In this document: positions 58,496 to 64,000 of the stretch, piece after piece
Numbering within the stretch: position 1 is the first letter of the stretch
Layout of the letters: the number at the start of each line of letters is the position of its first letter
Assembly: GCA_946533395.1 (NCBI GenBank)
Contig: CAMNBU010000005.1
Coordinates: forward strand, 18,819-82,818
From: UBA4292 sp002395865
GTDB lineage: Bacteria; Bacillota; Clostridia; Lachnospirales; Lachnospiraceae
DNA: 64,000 bases
Reading direction: 5' to 3'
Translations under genes and position numbers: made by a program
Notes under the pieces: model-generated
The model's database searches: none
Told to the model about the DNA's origin: nothing
The model's input: the letters and a program-made list of their open reading frames with translations, nothing else

Positions 58496-59567
58496 AGTCT
58501 CTCTTGGGTCTTGTATCTGCCGGTCTGCTGTCGGGTCTGACTCCCTTATTATAGGGTCTGCCCTGACCTCCCTGCTTCCTGTCGTTCTTTCTTCCGTCCC
58601 CGAAGCGCTCCGCATCGGGTCTTCTGCCGGGTCCGGGCTTCACATTGCCGCGTTTTCTGTCCTGAGTGCTCTCCTGTGCATCCGAATCGTCGCTTTCGAG
58701 GCGGGCAAGCTCGGCCTCCTCGCTCTTTGACAGCTGAGGCTCGGCCCTTCTGCTTCTCTCGGTGACCTTCACTGCACAAGCCGCATACTCGCGCACCTCC
58801 CTGTCATCCGAGTCCACATCTATCTTCACCTTCACCTTCTGGCGAAGCACATTTGCGCTGACTATCTCGCCCTTGTAACCATCCTCCGTCTCAACATAAT
58901 CGCCCACGGACGGCATCTGGCTGTTTAAGTACTCGTAGGTCTCCTCCTCATACTTCAGGCAGCACATAAGCCTTCCGCACACACCCGATATCTTCGTGGG
59001 ATTTAGAGGAAGGTTCTGCTCCTTGGCCATTTTTATGGAAACAGGCACGAAATCCGGCAGATATCCGTGGCAGCACAGCACTCTTCCGCACATTCCGATG
59101 CCGCCCAGGGACTTCGTCTCGTCCCTGACTCCTATCTGTCTGAGCTCGATCCTGGTCTTGAACACGCTCGCAAGATCCTTCACCAGCTCACGAAAATCCA
59201 CACGATCCTCCGCGGAGAAGTAGAACATGATCTTGCTGCGGTCGAAATTGTACTCGACCTCCACGAGCTTCATCTCCAGCCCGTGCTTTCTTATCTTCTC
59301 GTTGCATATCGCAAAGGCGTCCTTCTCCTTCTGGCGGTTCTGCTCGTCAGTCGCTATATCCGCAGGTGTCGCAACGCGCGTTATCGCCTTGAGCGCCTGT
59401 GCTCCCTCGCCGGGCAGCTCCCTGGGAGCTATCACCACGCTTCCGAGCTCGATGCCCCTCGACGTCTCCACCACGACCCTGTCTCCTATGGCAAGCTCCG
59501 CCTGCCCCGGATCGAAATAATATATTCTTCCCACGCTCTTAAAGCGCACACCGATCATTTTAGGCAT
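58467..59567 (-). CDS. ricT: PSP1/RicT (YaaT) family protein
   Basis: A 366-residue protein with a conserved PSP1 domain (about 5-275): FDPGQAELAIGDRVVVET, YNFDRSKIMFYFSAEDRVDF and GGIGMCGRVLCCHGYLPDF, followed by SGVCGRLMCCLKYEEETY. The Cys pairs (CGRVLCC, CGRLMCC) are the iron-sulfur ligands shared with RicA/RicF in B. subtilis. The last 90 residues are a basic, disordered Arg/Gly/Asp-rich tail (RKRGNVKPGPGRRP), unusual compared with YaaT. RicT acts with RNase Y in mRNA processing and in initiation of sporulation. Confidence 0.93.
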   Translation of the reverse strand: MPKMIGVRFKSVGRIYYFDPGQAELAIGDRVVVETSRGIELGSVVIAPRELPGEGAQALKAITRVATPADIATDEQNRQKEKDAFAICNEKIRKHGLEMKLVEVEYNFDRSKIMFYFSAEDRVDFRELVKDLASVFKTRIELRQIGVRDETKSLGGIGMCGRVLCCHGYLPDFVPVSIKMAKEQNLPLNPTKISGVCGRLMCCLKYEEETYEYLNSQMPSVGDYVETEDGYKGEIVSANVLRQKVKVKIDVDSDDREVREYAACAVKVTERSRRAEPQLSKSEEAELARLESDDSDAQESTQDRKRGNVKPGPGRRPDAERFGDGRKNDRKQGGQGRPYNKGVRPDSRPADTRPKRDYGDRKRGNK

Positions 59568-59638
59568 AGATCTTAAATAACCTCCTGCGCGGGATATCCC
59601 CGCAATCTGTGTATTTTAGCACACATACACGGCAATTG

Positions 59639-60583
59639 TCAATTGCGTGCCGGACACGCCTCCTGAAGAAGCAGAAGAAGCGAGAGCTCCGCGTTTACAT
59701 TGACCTTCATTCTGGTGGAAAAATTCTCTATCGCAGCAAATATCCTCGGAAAATCCTCGTAAGAATACTCCGTGGCACAGCCGATATCCGGACCTTCCCC
59801 CAAAGCCTTCGTCTTCATAAGCCCCGAAAACCATCTCTGCATCTGCGATAACATCTCTATGAGCCTGTCCTTATCCGTGCCTATGGAGGCCGCAGCTCTT
59901 CTCAGCTGTACGATATCAGAGTCCGGCAGAGCTCGCAGAATCTTTCCGAGAGTATCCACCCACTCCCTGTAGGCCTCATCCTCCAGATATCTCTTCGCCC
60001 TCCCGATATTGCCGCCGCCGTGCCTTACAGCGGCCTCCTGCAGTTGCTCATCCTCCCCCCTCAGAGCTCTTTTCACCTGCGAATCCCTCAAAGGCTCCAA
60101 AGAGAGCTCCACACACCTGGACAGCACAGTCGGTAAAAGCGCGTCCCTGTTGTCCGAAAGCAGCATGATCGTGGCGTATTCGGGCGGCTCCTCTATGGTC
60201 TTCAGCATGGCATTCTGCGCCTGAGTGTTTAAAAGCTCCGCGTCGTCGAGTATAAATATCCTTCGGCTGCCGGATATAGGCCTGTTCACGATCTCGCGGT
60301 TTAGTCCATCTCTGATATCATCCACGGAAAAGACTGCCTTCGCGTGCTGCACAAAGTGCACGTCCGGATGATCCTCGCGCATTATCCTCACGCAGTCGCT
60401 GCATCTTTGGCAGGGGCGATCCGGAGCCTGGCACATGATGGCCATGGCAAATTCCTTCGCCACGGTCCGCTTTCCGAGCCCCTTCTCGCCGTGAAAGAGA
60501 TAGCAGTGGCCGATATTACCTGTACTGACGGTATTTTTTAAATGCTTTATCAGCCGCTCATTGCCGTATACAGAGTCAAACAT
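59639..60583 (-). CDS. holB: DNA polymerase III subunit delta prime
   Basis: A 314-residue clamp-loader subunit. Motifs: the P-loop FHGEKGLGKRTVAKEFA, the zinc ribbon CQAPDRPCQRCSDCVRI, and FILDDAELLNTQAQNAM with LKTIEEPP. It loads the sliding clamp together with gamma/tau and delta. It lies upstream of ricT, as in Bacillus, and overlaps the preceding kinase gene by 8 nt. Confidence 0.95.
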   Translation of the reverse strand: MFDSVYGNERLIKHLKNTVSTGNIGHCYLFHGEKGLGKRTVAKEFAMAIMCQAPDRPCQRCSDCVRIMREDHPDVHFVQHAKAVFSVDDIRDGLNREIVNRPISGSRRIFILDDAELLNTQAQNAMLKTIEEPPEYATIMLLSDNRDALLPTVLSRCVELSLEPLRDSQVKRALRGEDEQLQEAAVRHGGGNIGRAKRYLEDEAYREWVDTLGKILRALPDSDIVQLRRAAASIGTDKDRLIEMLSQMQRWFSGLMKTKALGEGPDIGCATEYSYEDFPRIFAAIENFSTRMKVNVNAELSLLLLLQEACPARN

Positions 60584-61160
60584 TTCTTCCTCCGGCTATC
60601 AGTTCCCTGATCTCTTCTATGCAATCCTCGAGCACATCGTTTCTGAATTCTCTGTCTATACCGTTCTTCGCCAGATTCTCGGCGGAGAAATCCTCCTCAT
60701 CCGCCAGAAATCTCCTGCACATCTCCGCGTACTGCGGCTTTTCCTGGGACTGTTCGCGGCGTATCGCGCGGATGAGTCTCTCGCCGTCATCCACGGTTAC
60801 ATAAACGGGACATAGCTTATCCGAGCCGAAATACTTCCTGGCGGCGGCGTATGACTCCAGAGTACCTATCATCAGATAATCATATCTGTCGGGCTCCGTC
60901 TGTCCGTCATCCACAGTCGCGTAGCGCCAGATGCCGTGCACCGTATTGTACTCCCTGTATTCAATGAGCCTGCCCGCCTCCTTCAGGCGGAAAAACTCCG
61001 CATCATCTATGAATCTGTACTCCACACCGTCTGTCTCTCCGCTTCTTTTCGGCCTCGTGGTGTAGAGTATCACGCGTCTAAGCTGCGGAAGTTCCTCCAG
61101 GATCCTTCTGTAGATGCTGTCCTTTCCGGATGCGCTCTTTCCCATGAGATAATAGATCAT
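60576..61160 (-). CDS. guanylate-kinase-like protein
   Basis: A 194-residue P-loop kinase with YLMGKSASGKDSIYRRIL, the GMP-binding LYTTRPKRSGETDGVEYRFI, and GRLIEYREYNTVHGIWRYAT. The domain is GuKc type, but the P-loop (GKSASGKDS rather than GPSGAGKGT) and the downstream helical lid differ from the housekeeping Gmk. It occupies the position where Bacillus has thymidylate kinase (tmk) ahead of holB. ATG 61160 has GAGGTGGGG just upstream. Whether it is the main guanylate kinase or a paralogue is unknown. Confidence 0.85.
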   Translation of the reverse strand: MIYYLMGKSASGKDSIYRRILEELPQLRRVILYTTRPKRSGETDGVEYRFIDDAEFFRLKEAGRLIEYREYNTVHGIWRYATVDDGQTEPDRYDYLMIGTLESYAAARKYFGSDKLCPVYVTVDDGERLIRAIRREQSQEKPQYAEMCRRFLADEEDFSAENLAKNGIDREFRNDVLEDCIEEIRELIAGGRNV

Positions 61161-61284
61161 CGTCCCCACCTCATTCTTAAGAATATCTTAATATATAATA
61201 TACGAAAAAACGACAAATAACAACGGATTCTGTGATATAATCGAAAGAAATTACGAAAGCATCCAAAAGAGAATGGAGGACCTC

Positions 61285-62028
61285 ATGTTTGACCGCTTAA
61301 AATACAAAGCCATCGGCAGAAATGTCGCCGCAAATCTCTGGGGACTCATTGCCCCGATGTCGTTTATAATACTTTTCCTATCGGGTGAGTTTTTGAACGT
61401 AAGCATAAACCAAAATATCGATATAACTCGTTTTATCAGTGCCAGGGATGTTAAGCTGAACATGCGGCTGATGTGGATACATATCGAGATATCCGTCCTC
61501 TTCTTTCTGATAGCGCTCTCCGCGCTCACCTGCATGAGACTTATCGGCGCAGTTTTAAAGTTCGGTGAGAAGGCATTTTACATGTACACGCTCACCTACA
61601 AGCCGAATCTCGATCCCGCCCCGAATGTGCGCATGTGCTACTCCTACTCAGCGGCATATTTTTATAAGTTTCTGTGCGTACACATCATCATGGTCGCAAA
61701 GATTATCCTCTGGTCAATGCTTTTCATAGTTCCGGGCATAATCAAGTTCTACGAGTACAGGCTCATACCCTATATCATCGCGTCCAATCCAGACATGAGC
61801 TATGATGAGGCTCAGGCCATCAGCGCCGCGCAGATGAACGGCAGGAAGTTCGATCTCTTCGTCATGGATCTCTCCTTCTTAGGCTGGCTTCTGCTCAACT
61901 CGCTGACCGCCGGGATACTGAACGCGGTATGGCTTCGCGCCTACATGGAGGCCAGCTACGCTGCCTTCTTCTTAAGCCTCGACCACAGAGGATATGCCCT
62001 CCCGTACAGCTTCAGGAGCTATTGCTGA
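61285..62028 (+). CDS. DUF975 family membrane protein
   Basis: A 247-residue protein with six hydrophobic segments and the family pattern SYSAAYFYKFLCVHIIM, then LFIVPGIIKFYEYRLIPYII and NPDMSYDEAQAISAAQMNG, typical of DUF975. ATG 61285 is fixed by GGAGG 5 nt upstream. It runs opposite to both neighbours and appears inserted into the holB-decarboxylase neighbourhood. Function unknown; not obviously regulated with neighbours. Confidence 0.88.
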   Translation: MFDRLKYKAIGRNVAANLWGLIAPMSFIILFLSGEFLNVSINQNIDITRFISARDVKLNMRLMWIHIEISVLFFLIALSALTCMRLIGAVLKFGEKAFYMYTLTYKPNLDPAPNVRMCYSYSAAYFYKFLCVHIIMVAKIILWSMLFIVPGIIKFYEYRLIPYIIASNPDMSYDEAQAISAAQMNGRKFDLFVMDLSFLGWLLLNSLTAGILNAVWLRAYMEASYAAFFLSLDHRGYALPYSFRSYC

Positions 62029-62049
62029 TAATACAATGTGTAATCAAGA

Positions 62050-62080
62050 AAGCGGAGTTTCAAACAGAAGCTCCGCTTTT
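62050..62080. terminator. bidirectional terminator after the DUF975 gene
   Basis: Eight-base arms AAGCGGAG / CTCCGCTT (62050-62057, 62071-62078) with a 13-nt loop and a T run, between convergent genes. Confidence 0.75.
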
Positions 62081-62082
62081 TA

Positions 62083-63474
62083 CTATCTTTTGCTTATAAC
62101 GGCGACCCTGCCATCATCTACTCCTCGCAGGCTGATGCCGCTGTCCTCACACTGCTTCATAAAAGCCGCTGTCACCTCATCGATCTTCTCCCCCGGCGCC
62201 ACAAGAATGCTTCCGGGAGGGTATGCGTATATGCTCTGAGCGCTTATGCGGCCCACAGAATCTTCGATATCGATATATTCACACGCTCTGCATGAGGCCT
62301 CATATGGGTCGAGCATTTTTTCGGGCAATGGTATCGTTCTGAACGTGCTGTTATGCCCTGATGTATGCCACTCATCAAGCTCGCCGCAAGCATCGGCGAA
62401 ACGATCAAGCGCTTTTATGTCATCGCGCAGACTCGTCATGTAAAGAGCAAATATCTGTGTACTCATTTCAGGCTCAAAGCCCTTTTCACGCAGAGCATCC
62501 GCGAGCTCATATCCGGTCATGTTATGAGGTACGAGCACCAGCTTACCCTCATCGTATGCCGCGCCGTTTCCGTCAAACAGGCTTATGTTTTTAAGGGTGG
62601 ATAGCTTTTTACGAATTCCGTCCAGATCACCGTAGTACTCATCCATCACACCCTCGTGCCGCAGCATATAGTGAAATCCCGCTGAGAGCCCTGCCATCAG
62701 AAGATACGACGGGCTGGTAGTCTGATAGATGCGAAGGTACATTTCAAGCCGCCTCTTATCCACCCTCTGAGAGCAGACATGTAACAGAGCTGTCTGAGTG
62801 AAGGAAGGCATGGTCTTGTGATACGACTGAACAACGATGTCTGCGCAGCCTATCGCGCTGAAGTCCCTGAGCCTGCCGTGGTAGGGAAGATGCGCGCCGT
62901 GCGCCTCGTCCACGATAAGAAATGCCCCGTGCCTGTGGCAGGCATCCGCGATCGCCTTCACATCGCTGATCACGCCCTCGTAGGTGGGTGATACTATCAC
63001 CACACACTTTATATCAGTTTCGATGAGCGCCTCCTCCACGGCCGCAGCACTCACAGGGCCCGCGATACCCGTCATGTCATCGCACTCCGGCCAGATATAA
63101 ACCGGTCTTAAGTCGCGCGAGATGACCGCGCCCATGACCGACCTGTGGCAGTTTCTGGCTATGAGTATCTCATCGCCGATGTCGCAGCACGCGCTTATCG
63201 CGGCGAGTATGCCGCAGCTGCTTCCCCCGACCAGTATCTTCGTATCCACAGTCGAGTAATACTCCCGCATATCCTGCATAAGCTCGCGCAAAATGCCCTC
63301 CGGCGCAGAAAGATCGTCGAAGCCTTCTATCTCCGTGATGTCATATTCAGCCATTTCACGGATATATTCGGGCACCTCCCCGTCCGTGGGAAATCTCCTC
63401 TTGTGTCCCGGCATGTGAAGCGGATATCTTCCGTATTTCGAATATTCTTCGAGTTTTTCCTCGAGTTTTTCCAT
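62083..63474 (-). CDS. Orn/Lys/Arg decarboxylase, major-domain type (YaaO-like)
   Basis: A 463-residue PLP enzyme of fold type I. It begins RYPLHMPGHKRRFPTDG, has LVGGSSCGILAAISACCDIG, the cofactor Asp in FLIVDEAHGAHLPYHG and the Schiff-base Lys in VVQSYHKTMPSFTQTALLH, with the C-terminal domain (about 385-463) complete. Length and the missing N-terminal wing domain match the short Firmicute arginine/lysine/ornithine decarboxylases such as SpeA/YaaO. Substrate specificity cannot be told. It is upstream of the holB region, the same neighbourhood as yaaO in Bacillus. Confidence 0.93.
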   Translation of the reverse strand: MEKLEEKLEEYSKYGRYPLHMPGHKRRFPTDGEVPEYIREMAEYDITEIEGFDDLSAPEGILRELMQDMREYYSTVDTKILVGGSSCGILAAISACCDIGDEILIARNCHRSVMGAVISRDLRPVYIWPECDDMTGIAGPVSAAAVEEALIETDIKCVVIVSPTYEGVISDVKAIADACHRHGAFLIVDEAHGAHLPYHGRLRDFSAIGCADIVVQSYHKTMPSFTQTALLHVCSQRVDKRRLEMYLRIYQTTSPSYLLMAGLSAGFHYMLRHEGVMDEYYGDLDGIRKKLSTLKNISLFDGNGAAYDEGKLVLVPHNMTGYELADALREKGFEPEMSTQIFALYMTSLRDDIKALDRFADACGELDEWHTSGHNSTFRTIPLPEKMLDPYEASCRACEYIDIEDSVGRISAQSIYAYPPGSILVAPGEKIDEVTAAFMKQCEDSGISLRGVDDGRVAVISKR

Positions 63475-63494
63475 CGTCCGTGCTCCTTATATAA

Positions 63495-63520
63495 CAAAAG
63501 GACCTCATACAGAGATCCTT
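63495..63520 (-). terminator. terminator after the tRNA cluster
   Basis: Arms AAGGATCTC/GAGGTCCTT (minus strand, 63498-63520) with a 5-nt loop, followed by T residues; just downstream of tRNA-Lys. Confidence 0.75.
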
Positions 63521-63527
63521 AAACAAG

Positions 63528-63600
63528 TGAGCCACGCGGGAATCGAACCCGCGACAACTTGATTAAAAGTCAAGTGCTCTACCGACTGAGCTACGCACCC
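63528..63600 (-). tRNA. tRNA-Lys (TTT), acceptor stem poorly paired
   Basis: A 73-nt cloverleaf with normal D arm (AGCTCAGTCGGTAGAGC), anticodon arm CTTGA-CTTTTAA-TCAAG (anticodon TTT) and T arm GCGGG-TTCGATT-CCCGC. The acceptor 5' strand GGGTGCG and 3' strand GTGGCTC pair only at the outer four positions (two of them G-U); the inner three are mismatched. CCA is not encoded. Confidence 0.85.
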
Positions 63601-63610
63601 TTTTTAAAAT

Positions 63611-63640
63611 TAAAGGACTGTCGTTTCCGGCAATCCTTCA
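63611..63640 (-). terminator. terminator-like hairpin between tRNA-fMet and tRNA-Lys
   Basis: Minus-strand arms AAGGATTGCCG/CGACAGTCCTT with a GAAA loop (63613-63638), one mismatch, followed by TAATTTTAAAAA. It lies inside the tRNA cluster, so it may also be a processing element. Confidence 0.5.
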
Positions 63641-63643
63641 GAG

Positions 63644-63717
<74 letters not shown>

Positions 63718-63727
63718 ATATGAATGA

Positions 63728-63800
63728 TGGGGCCTACAGGGCTCGAACCTGTGACCCCCTGCTTGTAAGGCAGGTGCTCTCCCAGCTGAGCTAAGACCCC
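63728..63800 (-). tRNA. tRNA-Val (TAC)
   Basis: Seven-pair acceptor GGGGTCT/AGGCCCC, D arm AGCTCAGCTGGGAGAGC, anticodon loop CTTACAA (TAC), T loop TTCGAGC. CCA is not encoded. Confidence 0.95.
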
Positions 63801-63807
63801 TCAAAAA

Positions 63808-63889
63808 TGGATGGGGGTGGATTCGAACCACCGAAGTCGACGACAACAGATTTACAGTCTGCCCCCTTTGGCCACTCGGGAACCCATCC
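63808..63889 (-). tRNA. tRNA-Tyr (GTA)
   Basis: An 82-nt class II tRNA with a long variable arm, acceptor GGATGGG/CCCATCC, anticodon arm CAGA-CTGTAAA-TCTG (GTA) and T loop TTCGAAT. CCA is not encoded. Confidence 0.95.
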
Positions 63890-63893
63890 AGAT

Positions 63894-63925
63894 AAAAAAT
63901 GAGCACACGCGGCTGCGTATGCTCA
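63894..63925 (-). terminator. terminator between tRNA-Asp and tRNA-Tyr
   Basis: Minus-strand arms TGAGCATACGC / GCGTGTGCTCA (63900-63925) with a 4-nt loop, followed by TTTTTT. It ends only 5 nt before tRNA-Tyr, leaving no space for a promoter. Confidence 0.75.
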
Positions 63926-63945
63926 CAAACACAACCTAGTGCTTA

Positions 63946-64000
63946 CGACCCGGATGGGGATCGAACCCACGACCTCCGCCGTGACAGGGCGGCGCTCTAA
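63946..64000 (-). tRNA. tRNA-Asp (GTC), 5' part outside window
   Basis: Contains the anticodon arm CCGCC-CTGTCAC-GGCGG (anticodon GTC), T arm GTGGG-TTCGATC-CCCAT and acceptor 3' strand CCGGGTC with discriminator G, as expected for Asp. The 5' acceptor and D arm lie beyond the window end. Confidence 0.9.

Overview
The window looks like chromosome of a Gram-positive anaerobe of the class Clostridia, most likely the family Lachnospiraceae (gut or rumen). This is an inference from gene content: a leucine T-box before leuA, a type III glutamine synthetase, a Tad pilus locus of the clostridial layout with a DUF5702 protein, a YaaT/RicT-holB-rsmI neighbourhood, T/E/P-rich lipoprotein linkers, and an F-ATPase whose c subunit has sodium-site residues. 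Most genes lie on the minus strand. The plus-strand exceptions are tyrA, the 23.7-35.2 kb envelope block and one gene at 61.3 kb.

Layout. 0-11.5 kb (minus): start of an exonuclease gene, an exopolysaccharide sugar transferase, leuA with its T-box, MTA/SAH nucleosidase, a heterodimeric ABC exporter pair, a small coiled-coil protein, a GH5 glucanase lipoprotein and a sodium:solute symporter with a palindrome over its promoter. 11.6-15.2 kb: an island bounded by two direct copies of a 139-bp repeat. It holds a thiaminase-I-like lipoprotein, an AAA/DUF4143 ATPase, two small proteins and the tail of an FtsX-type permease cut off at the second repeat. 15.2-23.4 kb: aldo/keto reductase, P-loop kinase-like protein, small membrane protein, radical SAM protein, tyrA behind a long structured leader, a PHP phosphatase, a DUF624 protein and a GGDEF/EAL protein. 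23.7-35.2 kb (plus): a membrane protein, an ECF-type sigma factor, a multi-pass membrane protein, a PrsW-type protease, a small membrane protein, a trypsin-like lipoprotein and a 2519-residue surface protein with Cys-rich repeats. 35.3-41.3 kb (minus): acetyltransferase, cyclophilin, glutamine synthetase III, HIT protein, rhomboid protease, FHA protein. 41.3-49.3 kb: Tad/Flp pilus operon. 49.6-56.8 kb: complete F-ATPase operon. 56.9-61.2 kb: rsmI, a tRNA methyltransferase, ricT, holB and a guanylate-kinase-like gene. 61.3-63.5 kb: a DUF975 protein and a lysine/ornithine-type decarboxylase. 63.5-64 kb: five tRNA genes (Lys, fMet, Val, Tyr and a cut-off Asp).

How parts fit together. The Tad locus is a nearly full secretion machine (TadZ, TadA, TadB, TadC, Flp, three pseudopilin-like proteins, prepilin peptidase) ending in a translationally coupled FHA gene. 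The plus-strand block at 24-35 kb reads as an envelope-sensing and surface-protein module: sigma factor, PrsW-type protease, extracytoplasmic protease and giant surface protein.

Most interesting observation. Four transcripts (before tyrA, the 2519-residue protein, a 157-residue membrane protein and a 234-residue membrane protein) carry the same small leader motif just before the start codon: a hairpin with a 9-nt loop ending AGGCA, whose loop is complementary to a segment 11-15 nt before the start codon. Base changes in both stems are compensated between copies, which suggests a conserved RNA pseudoknot. I do not recognise it as a known riboswitch class.
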